Source of the DNA: Flavobacteriia bacterium
Lineage (GTDB): Bacteria > Bacteroidota > Bacteroidia > Flavobacteriales > Flavobacteriaceae
Direction of reading: 5' to 3'
DNA: 42,623 nucleotides
Assembly: GCA_004293045.1 (NCBI GenBank)
Contig: RDXY01000015.1
Location: 1-42,623, forward strand
In this document: positions 19,012 to 27,557 of the stretch, piece after piece
Numbering within the stretch: position 1 is the first letter of the stretch
Layout: each line of letters opens with the position of its first letter
Made by a program: the position numbers and the translations under genes
Notes under the pieces: model-generated
What the model was told of the DNA's origin: nothing
What the model saw: the letters and a program-made list of their open reading frames with translations, nothing else
Databases searched by the model: none

Positions 19012-19377
19012 TTATTCCCAAACTAATGCTTTCTTCTTTATTACATAGAAGAATCCAATTAATAATAAAACCATGAAAATACTCATCTTTATTAATCCTT
19101 CTACGCCCATTTCTTTAAAATTTACCGCCCAAGGATACATGAAAATTACTTCCACATCAAAAAGGACGAATAAAATGGCTACAAGGAAATATTTGACAGA
19201 AAAAGGAATACGTGCGTTTCCAACAGATTCAATTCCGCATTCGAAACTCTTATCTTTGTTAGCAGAAGATCTTTTAGGACCTAATAAGCTGGAACCAAAA
19301 ATTGTTAAAGCAACAAATCCTACCGCAAGAAGTACTTGCATTAGAATGGGTATAAAATCAATTTGAGAATTTTGCAT
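19012..19377 (-). CDS. nuoA: NADH-quinone oxidoreductase subunit A
   Basis: Three-helix membrane subunit (ND3), 121 residues, first gene of the operon. The loop motif KSFECGIESVGNARIPFSVKYFL, with the cysteine near the quinone cavity, and FVLFDVEVIFMYPWAV with the buried acidic residues are present. The promoter at 19403-19432 lies a short distance upstream on the same strand. Confidence 0.96.
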   Translation of the reverse strand: MQNSQIDFIPILMQVLLAVGFVALTIFGSSLLGPKRSSANKDKSFECGIESVGNARIPFSVKYFLVAILFVLFDVEVIFMYPWAVNFKEMGVEGLIKMSIFMVLLLIGFFYVIKKKALVWE

Positions 19378-19402
19378 TTTAATGTTGTTTTGATAATAGC
19401 CA

Positions 19403-19432
19403 CAAAATTAATTTGTATTGAGGTATTATCAA
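19403..19432 (-). promoter_or_regulatory. Promoter of the nuo operon
   Basis: Read on the minus strand, TTG (19432-19430) is followed after 19 nt by TAATTTTG (19410-19403), a full match to the Bacteroidota consensus TTG-N(17-23)-TAnnTTTG. It lies 26 bp before the nuoA start codon. Confidence 0.75.
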
Positions 19433-19510
19433 AATTTAAACTACATTAAGAATAGCAATTTTCTTAAAAAGAATGTATTTATAATCGTTCTAAATAAAAA
19501 AAATAAGCAT

Positions 19511-19543
19511 AAAAAAAACGCTCCGTTTTCGGGAGCGTTTTTA
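19511..19543 (-). terminator. Terminator of the cold-shock gene
   Basis: On the minus strand a 9-bp stem AAACGCTCC / GGAGCGTTT with a 7-nt loop is followed by eight T. It lies just past the cold-shock stop codon and upstream of the nuo promoter, insulating the two transcripts. Confidence 0.9.
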
Positions 19544-19555
19544 GAGGGTAATAAA

Positions 19556-19756
19556 TTAATCGTTTAATATTACAACGTTTGTTGCTACAATTCCTTTTCT
19601 TCCTTCTTCTTCTTCATAACTAACACGGTCTCCTTCGTTTAAGTTTTCAACCTTGATTCCTGTAGCGTGAACAAAAATGTCCTTACCTGTATCTTCGTTA
19701 GTGATGAAACCAAAACCTTTAGTTTCATTGAAGAATTTTACTGTTCCTGTTTGCAT
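19556..19756 (-). CDS. CspA-family cold-shock protein
   Basis: Small single-domain OB-fold protein that binds single-stranded nucleic acid and melts RNA structure. 66 residues with both RNA-binding motifs, RNP1 KGFGFIT (13-19) and RNP2 DIFVHA (26-31). The acidic EEEEGRKG loop (49-56) is a variation on the usual loop. It has its own promoter (19786-19815) and terminator, so it is a single-gene unit. Which of the several Csp paralogues it is cannot be told from sequence alone. Confidence 0.95.
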   Translation of the reverse strand: MQTGTVKFFNETKGFGFITNEDTGKDIFVHATGIKVENLNEGDRVSYEEEEGRKGIVATNVVILND

Positions 19757-19785
19757 TATATGCGTATTTAATTATTAATAATGAG

Positions 19786-19815
19786 CAAATATATAAATTT
19801 ATTTCACACAAGCAA
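19786..19815 (-). promoter_or_regulatory. Promoter of the cold-shock gene
   Basis: On the minus strand TTG (19815-19813), 19-nt spacer, TATATTTG (19793-19786): a full match to the Bacteroidota promoter consensus, 30 bp before the start codon. It lies in the 72-bp gap between aspS and the cold-shock gene. Confidence 0.75.
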
Positions 19816-19828
19816 GAAAATTATAGTT

Positions 19829-21583
19829 TTATTTTGAAATATTTAATTTTATATGTAATTCTTCCAATTGTGTAGCATCAATTAAGGACGGCGCATCAAT
19901 CATTACATCCCTTCCAGAATTATTTTTCGGAAAAGCAATAAAATCTCTAATTGTTTCTTGACCGCCAAGTATAGCTACCAATCTATCTAATCCAAAAGCC
20001 AAGCCGCCGTGTGGTGGCGCACCAAATTGAAAGGCGTTCATTAGAAATCCAAATTGGTTTTCTGCTTCTTCTTTAGTAAATCCTAATAATTCAAACATTC
20101 GTTCTTGTAAATTTCTATCATGGATACGAATAGAGCCTCCACCAATTTCATTTCCATTTAAAACCATATCATAGGCATTGGCTCTAATTTTACCAGGTTC
20201 GGTTGTAATTAAGTGCATATCTTCTGGTTTTGGAGAAGTAAATGGGTGGTGCATCGCATGATATCTTTCGCTTTCTTCATCCCATTCCAATAAAGGAAAA
20301 TCTAACACCCAAAGTGGGGCAAATTCATCTGGATTTCTTAAACCTAATCTAGTAGCTAATTCCATTCGTAATGCAGAAAGCTGCGCTCTGGTTTTATCGG
20401 TATTTCCACATAAAACAAAAATCATATCCCCAGGTTTCGCTCCAGTAATTTCTGCCCATTTTTTTAAATCTTCTTGATCAAAAAACTTGTCTACAGAGGA
20501 TTTTAAGCTTCCATCTAATTCATATTTACAATAAATCATTCCTGTTGCACCAATTTGAGGACGTTTTACCCAATCAATTAAGGCATCGATTTCTTTTCGG
20601 GTATAAGCCGCACCACCAGGAGCTGCAATACCAACTACAAATTCTGCGGCATTAAATACCGGGAAATCTTTATGTTTGGTTACTTCGTTTAACTCCCCAA
20701 ATTCCATTCCAAAACGAATATCTGGTTTGTCATTTCCGTACGTTTTCATAGCATAATCGTATGTAATACGTGGGAATTTATCTATTTCAACACCTTTTAC
20801 TTCCTTAAGTAAATGGCGGGTTAATCCTTCAAATTGATTTAAAATATCTTCTTGTTCTACGAAAGCCATTTCGCAATCAATTTGTGTAAATTCAGGTTGT
20901 CTATCTGCTCGTAAATCTTCATCGCGGAAGCATTTTACAATTTGAAAATACTTATCCATTCCGCCCACCATCAACAACTGTTTGAATGTTTGTGGCGATT
21001 GTGGAAGGGCGTAAAATTGTCCTTCATTCATTCTACTTGGCACTACGAAATCACGTGCGCCTTCAGGAGTAGATTTTATTAAATAAGGTGTTTCAACTTC
21101 GCAAAATCCTTGATTAGATAAATAATTTCTTACTTCTTGCGCTACTTTATGACGGAATAATAAACTGTTTTTTACAGGATTTCTACGAATATCTAAATAA
21201 CGGTATTTCATTCGAATATCTTCACCACCGTCCGTTTCCTCTTCAATGGTAAATGGAGGTGTTAAGGATGCATTCAAGATAGTCATTTCAGAAACTAAAA
21301 TTTCAATGTCACCCGTTGGAATATTTTTATTTTTAGATTCTCTTTCAATTACAGTTCCTTTTACTTGAACCACAAATTCACGACCTAAAGATTTTGCAGC
21401 TTCAAAAATGGCTTTATTCGTTCTGGTTTCGTCTAAAATTAATTGCGTAATTCCATATCGATCACGCAAATCAATCCAAATCATAAAACCTTTATCACGT
21501 GTTTTTTGAACCCAACCCGCTAAGGTAACTTCTTGATTAATGTGTGATGCGTTAAGTTCACCACAATTATGACTTCTATACAT
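19829..21583 (-). CDS. aspS: Aspartate--tRNA ligase
   Basis: Class II aminoacyl-tRNA synthetase that charges tRNA-Asp. An N-terminal OB-fold anticodon domain ([26 protein letters not shown]) is followed by the class II core with motif 2 ([18 protein letters not shown]), a GAD insertion, and motif 3 near the end ([15 protein letters not shown]). A frame extends 12 codons further upstream from a TTG, but I chose ATG 21583 ([10 protein letters not shown]), which gives 584 residues, the usual start for the family; the promoter box at 21631-21638 would also leave almost no leader before the TTG. Full bacterial-type length. Confidence 0.96.
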   Translation of the reverse strand: MYRSHNCGELNASHINQEVTLAGWVQKTRDKGFMIWIDLRDRYGITQLILDETRTNKAIFEAAKSLGREFVVQVKGTVIERESKNKNIPTGDIEILVSEMTILNASLTPPFTIEEETDGGEDIRMKYRYLDIRRNPVKNSLLFRHKVAQEVRNYLSNQGFCEVETPYLIKSTPEGARDFVVPSRMNEGQFYALPQSPQTFKQLLMVGGMDKYFQIVKCFRDEDLRADRQPEFTQIDCEMAFVEQEDILNQFEGLTRHLLKEVKGVEIDKFPRITYDYAMKTYGNDKPDIRFGMEFGELNEVTKHKDFPVFNAAEFVVGIAAPGGAAYTRKEIDALIDWVKRPQIGATGMIYCKYELDGSLKSSVDKFFDQEDLKKWAEITGAKPGDMIFVLCGNTDKTRAQLSALRMELATRLGLRNPDEFAPLWVLDFPLLEWDEESERYHAMHHPFTSPKPEDMHLITTEPGKIRANAYDMVLNGNEIGGGSIRIHDRNLQERMFELLGFTKEEAENQFGFLMNAFQFGAPPHGGLAFGLDRLVAILGGQETIRDFIAFPKNNSGRDVMIDAPSLIDATQLEELHIKLNISK

Positions 21584-21630
21584 TGTTAGTTGTTTTTTTA
21601 TTTCATACAATTCGACCAAGGTCTCGGTTG

Positions 21631-21638
21631 CAAAAGTA
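21631..21638 (-). promoter_or_regulatory. Possible -7 box of aspS
   Basis: TACTTTTG on the minus strand fits TAnnTTTG and lies about 48 bp before the chosen aspS ATG. No TTG is found at the normal spacing (the nearest is 29 nt upstream), so this is a half-match only. Confidence 0.4.
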
Positions 21639-21689
21639 TAATAAATTTAAATTTTATTTTAGTTTAACAATTAATAATCTTAACAATTT

Positions 21690-21721
21690 TTGTAATTTAT
21701 TTTTTAATTCTGTTATATTTA
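21690..21721 (+). promoter_or_regulatory. Probable promoter of the TlpA-like gene
   Basis: TTG (21690-21692), 21-nt spacer, TATATTTA (21714-21721), one mismatch from TAnnTTTG. It lies 25 bp before the start codon. Confidence 0.5.
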
Positions 21722-21746
21722 CATTTTATAAATTAAAATTTTCAAA

Positions 21747-22742
21747 ATGATAAACCACAAAACATTTTTATTAGGCGTTGTAGCAGGTGTTTTTTCTATA
21801 ACAGCTAGTGCTCAAGTTAAATTTTCAGCTAAAATTACCAATCAACCAACAGATACCATTTATGTTAAATCAAGAGGTTTTAGCCAAATGATTGTGGCAG
21901 ATAAAAAAGGCGATTTCAAGGCAACTTTCAAAGTAACAGACGGTATGTTTAAACTTGAAGTTGATGAGCAATATGCAGATTTATATTTAACCAATTCTAC
22001 TGATATACAAGTTTCTTTGGATTATAAAGATTTTGACAATACCATTTCCTTTAAAGGAAAAGGCGCAAAAGAAAATATGTTTTTAGCAGCTGAAATGCTA
22101 AAGCAAGCAGATCAATCCGCATTTGAACCTATGATGAAAGCGGAAAATTTAGAAATTTTAAATACAGAAGTAGCCAAATATAAAGAGACGATCTATGCCG
22201 CATTACCTAAAGATTTAGACCCTAATTTTGTGGCAAAATACAAATCGGATGTTGAAATGGGTATGAAAGGTATGATTGATTATCTTTCGGCTGGTTTTGA
22301 ATTAAAAAAATTAAACGGAACGGCTTCACCAACTTTTAAATACGAAAACCACAAAGGTGGTGTTACCTCTTTAGAAGATTTAAAAGGAAAATATGTTTAT
22401 GTAGATGTATGGGCAACTTGGTGCGGACCTTGTCGTCAAGAAATTCCATTTTTACAAAAAACAGAAGCAGCATATCACGGTAAAAATATCGAATTTGTAA
22501 GTATTTCAGTGGATGAGCAAAAAAATCACGACAAATGGAGCAAATTTGTTACTGAAAAAAACTTAGGCGGCATTCAATTATTAGCGGATAAAGATTGGAA
22601 ATCAGATTTTGTACAAGGGTACAAAATCAATGGTATTCCAAGATTTATTTTAATTAGTCCAGAAGGAAAAATTGTAAATGCAGACGCACCAAGACCTTCG
22701 TCACCTGAATTAGTAACTTTATTAGATTCTTTGGTAAAATAA
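21747..22742 (+). CDS. TlpA-like thiol-disulfide oxidoreductase with N-terminal DUF4369-like domain
   Basis: Exported redox protein, 331 residues. An N-terminal signal peptide ends near SITASAQ (residue 23). Residues 24-110 resemble the DUF4369 beta domain common in Bacteroidota TlpA-like proteins, followed by a helical linker. The C-terminal AhpC/TSA-thioredoxin domain has the active site WATWCGPCRQE (C226, C229) and the cis-proline turn NGIPRFILI. The expected role is reduction of disulfides in periplasmic proteins or cytochrome c maturation; the partner is not shown by the sequence. A single-gene unit with its own promoter and terminator. Confidence 0.92.
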   Translation: MINHKTFLLGVVAGVFSITASAQVKFSAKITNQPTDTIYVKSRGFSQMIVADKKGDFKATFKVTDGMFKLEVDEQYADLYLTNSTDIQVSLDYKDFDNTISFKGKGAKENMFLAAEMLKQADQSAFEPMMKAENLEILNTEVAKYKETIYAALPKDLDPNFVAKYKSDVEMGMKGMIDYLSAGFELKKLNGTASPTFKYENHKGGVTSLEDLKGKYVYVDVWATWCGPCRQEIPFLQKTEAAYHGKNIEFVSISVDEQKNHDKWSKFVTEKNLGGIQLLADKDWKSDFVQGYKINGIPRFILISPEGKIVNADAPRPSSPELVTLLDSLVK

Positions 22743-22750
22743 ATTTTTTG

Positions 22751-22778
22751 AAAAACTGCTTACGAGCAGTTTTTTTTA
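22751..22778 (+). terminator. Terminator after the TlpA-like gene
   Basis: Ten-bp stem AAAAACTGCT / AGCAGTTTTT with loop TACG, running into a T-tract, 8 bp after the stop codon. Confidence 0.92.
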
Positions 22779-22856
22779 TGATGATTACCTTTTTATATGA
22801 AAATTATTTGCAATAAGTTTTATACTTTTGCCTAGTTAAAAATAATTAATAAACAA

Positions 22857-23846
22857 ATGAAAGTAGCCGTAGTTGGAGCCACTGGAATGGTGGGAGAAGT
22901 AATGCTTCAAATATTAAAAGAAAGAAATTTTCCGGTAACGGAATTAATTCCTGTTGCCTCAGAAAAATCTGTAGGGAAAGAAATTGAATTTAACGGAAAA
23001 ACATATAAAGTTGTCGGGCTACAAACCGCAGTAGACAGGAAAGCGGATATTGCCTTGTTTTCTGCTGGTGGAGAAACTTCTTTAGCTTGGGCGCCAAAAT
23101 TTGCTGCTGCCGGTACAACAGTTATTGATAATTCTTCGGCTTGGAGAATGGATGAAACTAAGAAGTTAGTTGTTCCAGAAATCAATGCGGATATCTTAAC
23201 TGCTGAGGACAAAATTATTCCAAATGCAAATTGTTCTACGATTCAATTAGTAATGGCATTAGCGCCATTGCACAAAAAATATAAAATTAAACGTATAATT
23301 GTTTCTACCTACCAATCTATTACTGGAACTGGAGTAAAAGGCGTGCAACAATTAGAAAACGAATATGCGGGTATTAAAGGCGAAATGGCTTATAAATATC
23401 AAATTCATAGAAATGCGATTCCTCAATGTGATGTGTTTGAAGAAAACGATTACACGAAAGAAGAAATGAAATTGGTTCGTGAAACGCAAAAAATCTTAAA
23501 CGACAAAACCATTGGTGTTACGGCTACAGCAGTAAGAATTCCAGTAGTTGGCGGACATAGTGAAGCGGTTAATGTGGAATTTTATTCAGATTTTGATGTA
23601 AACGAAGTGCGTACCCTTTTACACAATACACCAGGAATTACAGTTCAAGATAATTTAGATACGTTTACGTATCCAATGCCATTTTACGCAGAAGGTAAAG
23701 ATGCTGTTTTTGTAGGACGTATTCGTAGAGATGAAAGCCAACCAAATACATTGAATATGTGGATTGTTGCCGATAATTTACGTAAAGGTGCCGCTACAAA
23801 TACCGTACAAATAGCCGAATATTTAGTGGCGAATAAATTGGTGTAA
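22857..23846 (+). CDS. asd: Aspartate-semialdehyde dehydrogenase
   Basis: NADPH-dependent reduction of aspartyl phosphate to aspartate semialdehyde, the branch point to lysine/diaminopimelate, threonine and methionine. 329 residues. Visible: the nucleotide-binding GATGMVG (7-13), the nucleophile C126 in NANCSTIQ, the substrate-binding YQSITGTGVKG, and the catalytic His H234 in VVGGHSEAVN. TACTTTTG at 22823-22830 is a good -7 box, but the only nearby TTG is 12 nt upstream, too close. Its stop codon overlaps the ATG of the next gene (TAATG). Confidence 0.96.
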   Translation: MKVAVVGATGMVGEVMLQILKERNFPVTELIPVASEKSVGKEIEFNGKTYKVVGLQTAVDRKADIALFSAGGETSLAWAPKFAAAGTTVIDNSSAWRMDETKKLVVPEINADILTAEDKIIPNANCSTIQLVMALAPLHKKYKIKRIIVSTYQSITGTGVKGVQQLENEYAGIKGEMAYKYQIHRNAIPQCDVFEENDYTKEEMKLVRETQKILNDKTIGVTATAVRIPVVGGHSEAVNVEFYSDFDVNEVRTLLHNTPGITVQDNLDTFTYPMPFYAEGKDAVFVGRIRRDESQPNTLNMWIVADNLRKGAATNTVQIAEYLVANKLV

Positions 23847-24178
23847 TGCAAAAAAAACATGTAAAATTTAACCTACTGATGGCATTGGCGCTACTTTTTG
23901 CCATATGCTATCAGTCGTTACATATTTTTACAGATGAAGCCCATCATTTTCACAATGAGGTTACTCAAGAAAACACTTCTAAAACGCATTTATCAGCTGA
24001 TAATCATTCAGATTGTCCGGTTTGTGATTTTGAATTTCCTGCCTTTTTAGCGGAAGCAGTTTTTACTTATGATTTTATAAATTCTAATCATACCTATCAT
24101 TATTCTTCTGTTTACGAATCCTTCGTAAAAGAAAATGAATTTTTATATTTTTCCTATCGAGGTCCGCCTTTAGTTTAA
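23846..24178 (+). CDS. Small exported His/Cys-rich protein, DUF2946-like
   Basis: 110 residues, no firm family assignment. An N-terminal hydrophobic segment (about 8-24) should be a signal peptide or anchor. Then come a histidine cluster (H33, H34, H36), a Ser/His-rich linker, and H54 with CPVC (57-60), followed by FEFPAFL and a C-terminal YRGPPLV. Small proteins with His/Cys pairs and a terminal RGPP or RAPP are often found next to TonB-dependent metal receptors, and a receptor gene follows here after 288 bp, so metal (Zn, Cu or Fe) handling in the periplasm is a reasonable inference only. It shares one base with the asd stop, so it is translated by coupling although asd is functionally unrelated. 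Confidence 0.8.
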   Translation: MQKKHVKFNLLMALALLFAICYQSLHIFTDEAHHFHNEVTQENTSKTHLSADNHSDCPVCDFEFPAFLAEAVFTYDFINSNHTYHYSSVYESFVKENEFLYFSYRGPPLV

Positions 24179-24240
24179 GTTTTTAAACATCAAAAGGTTC
24201 TAATACGAACTGCCTGGGTTTTTAAATTTAGAGTTATAAA

Positions 24241-24296
24241 AAACATTAAGAAATTAAGTTTCATTAAGCCTAAATTATCTTAATTACTTAATGTTT
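24241..24296. repeat. Long inverted repeat (18-bp arms)
   Basis: The arm AAACATTAAGAAATTAAG (24241-24258) pairs with 24279-24296 with one mismatch, 20-nt loop. No T-tract follows. It lies in the 288-bp gap upstream of the TonB receptor gene and may be a dispersed element, a weak terminator for the asd transcript, or a control site. Confidence 0.7.
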
Positions 24297-24362
24297 GAAT
24301 TATTTCTTTAATGATAACTATTTATCAAAGCCCACACAATTTCTTGCGGAACCATAAAGAAA

Positions 24363-24434
24363 CACAGAATTTATAAAGATTCACAAATTTAATTTCATTA
24401 GTATTTATTTGTGAAAATTTGTGAAATCTGTATT
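24363..24434. repeat. Imperfect inverted repeat related to 3143-3262
   Basis: CACAGAATTTATAAAGATTCACAA is matched in inverse by ATTTGTGAAAATTTGTGAAA followed by TCTGTATT. The words ACAGATTTCAC and AAATCTGT are shared with the spacer before bioD, so the two are probably members of one repeat family. It ends about 33 bp before the receptor gene. Confidence 0.55.
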
Positions 24435-24466
24435 CAAATCAACAATTTTTAATTTAAACGTATCAA

Positions 24467-26677
24467 ATGAAAAAATATATTTTCCTCATCATATTGATGG
24501 GCTTTACCTCTTTGGACTTTGCCCAAAATGCTATTTCAGGAACAATTAAAAACCAAAATAACGAACCTATATCTAATGTTGAAATTTCAATTTTAGATGC
24601 TACAATTCAAACAAAATCAAATGAAGACGGACAATTTGAAATAAAAAATTTACCTATCGGAAAAAGGACTTTAATTTTCAAAAAAGAAAAATTCGAAATT
24701 AAATCGCAAACCATTTTAATCGAAAAATTAGCGCAAATAAATTTAGATATTGTTTTAGAAAAAGAAGTTCACCATATCGATGAAATTTTAATTTCTTCTG
24801 TTTTTAATACCACACAAAACGAAAATGTGGTAAAAATTGACCATATTAATTTAAAACAAATACAAAATATGGGTGCCATAAATTTATCGAACGCATTGGC
24901 TACAAACCCAGGAGTAAATGTTGTTTCAACTGGAATTTCAATAGGAAAACCTGTAATTAGAGGATTGAGTGGAAACCGAGTTTTGACATATGCACAAGGT
25001 ATCCGATTAGAAAATCAACAATTTGGTGAAGAACACGGTTTAGGTTTAAATGCAAACGGACAAGAAAGTGTAGAAATTATAAAAGGACCCGCTTCTTTAT
25101 TATATGGTTCAGATGCTATGGGCGGTGTTTTGTATTTTAATCCAGAAAAATATGCTGCCAATAACAAAACAGAATTTGCTGTAAATCAAGTTGTAAATAG
25201 TAACACACAAGGCATAAATAGTTCGGTAACCTTTAAAAATTCTGTAGATAAATTTAAGTTTTTAGTTCAAAATAATTATTCTTCACATGCCGATTACAAA
25301 CTTCCAAATGGTGAATCAGTTGTGAATACGCGTTTCAATGAAAAAGATTTTAAATTAGGAACTTCCTATGTAACCTCTCGTTATGTAGCCGATTTAAGAT
25401 ATAATTATACTGATTTGAATTTGGGTTTACCCGAAGAAAATTTAGAAAATATTGGTTTTAGAACGCCTTTATTTCCAAGTCAGAAAATTGAAAATCATTT
25501 GTTGAGTTTTAACCAGAAATTATATTTTAAAAATTCAAAATTAGAAGCAACGGCTGGTTACGTGTTTAATGATAGAAAAGAATTGGAAAGTCCAGACGAA
25601 ACGGCACTTTTTATGAAATTAAAAACTTTTAATTATAATGTTCGTTATTATTTACCTGATTTCGGAAAATTTGAAACGATAATTGGTTTTCAAGGAATGA
25701 AACAAGAAAATAGAAATTTTGGAGAAGAGAAATTAATACCTGATGCGAAAATTGACGATATTGGTTTCTTTGGAACTTCGCAATATAAATTTAATAAAAA
25801 TCTAATCCAATTTGGGTTAAGATACGATTTTAGAAAAATAGCTACTAAAGAATTTGGAGAAAATGGAACAGAAGGCGCATTTCAAAAATTAGACAAAAAT
25901 TATGAAAGTATCAATGCGTCTTTGGGTTTTAAAACGAATGTTACGGATAAAATTATGTCAAGAATAAATTTCGCAACGGGTTTTAGAGCACCAAATTTAT
26001 CGGAACTTTCTTCAAATGGAGTACATGAAGGAAGTAATCGATACGAAATTGGTAATTCAAATTTACAAAACGAACAAAATTTTCAAGTCGATTTAAATGT
26101 CGATTATAACTCGGAACACTTTGATTTTTTTGTAAATGGATTTTATAACAACATCAATAACTATATTTTTATTTCACCCAACGGAACTACTATTGATACT
26201 AATTTTGTATATAATTATTTGCAAAATAACGCCATATTATTTGGTGGAGAAACTGGAATTCATTTGCATTTACACGAAATGGATTGGTTGCATATGACCA
26301 GTAGTTACGAAATGGTAATTGGCAAATTAGAAAACAATTTGAATTTACTATTAATTCCTGCAAATCAATGGAAAAATAATTTTAGAGTGAATTTTGACGT
26401 GTCTAAAAATCTTAAAAATAGTTTTGTTTTCTTGCAAGCGAATTATACTTTCAATCAAAATAGAATTGGAAATTTTGAAACCAAAACAAACGATTATCTA
26501 TTACTTTCAACAGGACTTGGGACTGACATTCAGTTGAAAAAATCAACATTTAATTTGTTTTTAACAGCTACCAATTTATTAAATAAACAGTATGTAGCCC
26601 ATTTGTCTCGTTTAAAAACAGATGGAATTTATGATATGGGAAGAAATATAGTTTTAGGTATAAATTTTAACTTGTAA
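24467..26677 (+). CDS. TonB-dependent outer-membrane receptor
   Basis: 736 residues. The signal peptide ends near SLDFAQ (20); residues 21-105 form a CarboxypepD_reg-like domain (ISGTIKNQNNEPISNVEIS); the plug spans about 115-230 with GKPVIRGLSGNRVLTYAQGI and VEIIKGPASLLYGSDAMGGVLYF; the remainder is the 22-strand barrel, with the TonB-receptor motif GFRAPNLSELSSNGVHEG and the terminal strand IVLGINFNL. Such receptors import siderophores, haem, metals or cobalamin. The neighbouring His/Cys protein and histidines such as GEEHGLGL in the plug hint at a metal substrate, but the substrate cannot be read from the sequence. It ends just before a long terminator. Confidence 0.93.
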   Translation: MKKYIFLIILMGFTSLDFAQNAISGTIKNQNNEPISNVEISILDATIQTKSNEDGQFEIKNLPIGKRTLIFKKEKFEIKSQTILIEKLAQINLDIVLEKEVHHIDEILISSVFNTTQNENVVKIDHINLKQIQNMGAINLSNALATNPGVNVVSTGISIGKPVIRGLSGNRVLTYAQGIRLENQQFGEEHGLGLNANGQESVEIIKGPASLLYGSDAMGGVLYFNPEKYAANNKTEFAVNQVVNSNTQGINSSVTFKNSVDKFKFLVQNNYSSHADYKLPNGESVVNTRFNEKDFKLGTSYVTSRYVADLRYNYTDLNLGLPEENLENIGFRTPLFPSQKIENHLLSFNQKLYFKNSKLEATAGYVFNDRKELESPDETALFMKLKTFNYNVRYYLPDFGKFETIIGFQGMKQENRNFGEEKLIPDAKIDDIGFFGTSQYKFNKNLIQFGLRYDFRKIATKEFGENGTEGAFQKLDKNYESINASLGFKTNVTDKIMSRINFATGFRAPNLSELSSNGVHEGSNRYEIGNSNLQNEQNFQVDLNVDYNSEHFDFFVNGFYNNINNYIFISPNGTTIDTNFVYNYLQNNAILFGGETGIHLHLHEMDWLHMTSSYEMVIGKLENNLNLLLIPANQWKNNFRVNFDVSKNLKNSFVFLQANYTFNQNRIGNFETKTNDYLLLSTGLGTDIQLKKSTFNLFLTATNLLNKQYVAHLSRLKTDGIYDMGRNIVLGINFNL

Positions 26678-26680
26678 ATT

Positions 26681-26736
26681 AAATAAATAAAAAAGGCGAT
26701 TTTTACAGTTTTAAAAATCGCCTTTTTTATTTATTT
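26681..26736. terminator. Bidirectional terminator with a 25-bp stem
   Basis: Perfect 25-bp arms (26681-26705 and 26712-26736) containing AAAAAGGCGATTTTTA and its complement, with a 6-nt loop. It serves the convergent TonB receptor and SDR genes. The SDR stop codon (26729-26727) lies inside one arm. Confidence 0.92.
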
Positions 26737-27545
26737 AAAGTAAATTTTCTAATGATATAGTTAAATATTTTGTAACCAAATACCCGTCTTAAAATTCGCA
26801 TGATATTAGCATCAAAACCTATGGTATATCTTCTGAAATTTTTATTTGGTTTTTCGGCAATTTTAAATAATTTTTCAACAATTTGTTGTGGTAACTCTTC
26901 GTTTTTGCCTGATTTATCCAAAAGTAATTTCGAAATTTTATCCATTAATTTATTGTAAGAAAAAATTTCGGTTGGCGCGCATTTGGTTACGTTCTTTTGA
27001 AATGATGTGGGTGCATTGCCAAATTGTACAGTCGCTACACTTATATTAAAATCTACCAGTTCATACGCCATACATTCAGAAAAACTTTCTACGGCTTGTT
27101 TGGTTGAATGATAAAAGTTTCCAAGAGGTAAATTTACCAATCCAGCAACAGAAGTAATATTTATTAATTGTCCATATTTTTGTTGCCTGAATGTTGGAAT
27201 AAATGCCCTACATACTTTAACCACCCCAAGCCAATTTACATTAACTATGGTGTCAATTTTTTTGTCTTCTGATAGTTCTACAAAACTTCTGTAGCCCATT
27301 CCGGCATTATTAATAATCGTATCAATTTTAGGATGATTCTCTAAAATAATTTTTGTAGCCGATGCTATGCTTTCAGTGGATGTTACATCCATTTCATAAC
27401 AAAAAACAGAAGGAATATCTTTAAAATCTTCGCCTTCAGAAGGATGAAGTAACGTAGCAATAACGGTCCAGTTATTTTTAGCAAAATATAATGCAGTTTG
27501 TTTGCCAATTCCTCCACCAGCACCAGTTATTAAGACGGTTTTCAT
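26727..27545 (-). CDS. Short-chain dehydrogenase/reductase (SDR)
   Basis: NAD(P)-dependent oxidoreductase of the classical SDR family, 272 residues, substrate unknown. Visible: the nucleotide loop TGAGGGIG (7-14), NNAG (79-82), and the catalytic triad S132, Y145 and K149 in ITSVAGLVNLPLGNFYHSTK. The C-terminal portion (RRVFGYKIFNYIIRKF) is basic and hydrophobic and may touch the membrane, as in several ketoreductase- or retinol-dehydrogenase-like SDRs. It is third in an operon after mtgA (12-nt gap). Its last codons and stop lie within the terminator stem. Confidence 0.92.
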   Translation of the reverse strand: MKTVLITGAGGGIGKQTALYFAKNNWTVIATLLHPSEGEDFKDIPSVFCYEMDVTSTESIASATKIILENHPKIDTIINNAGMGYRSFVELSEDKKIDTIVNVNWLGVVKVCRAFIPTFRQQKYGQLINITSVAGLVNLPLGNFYHSTKQAVESFSECMAYELVDFNISVATVQFGNAPTSFQKNVTKCAPTEIFSYNKLMDKISKLLLDKSGKNEELPQQIVEKLFKIAEKPNKNFRRYTIGFDANIMRILRRVFGYKIFNYIIRKFTLNK

Positions 27546-27557
27546 ATTAGTTTTTTA

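Noticed and set aside
21584..21619. Twelve-codon N-terminal extension of aspS from a TTG
   Set aside because: Family proteins begin at [10 protein letters not shown], and the TTG would be almost leaderless relative to the -7 box.
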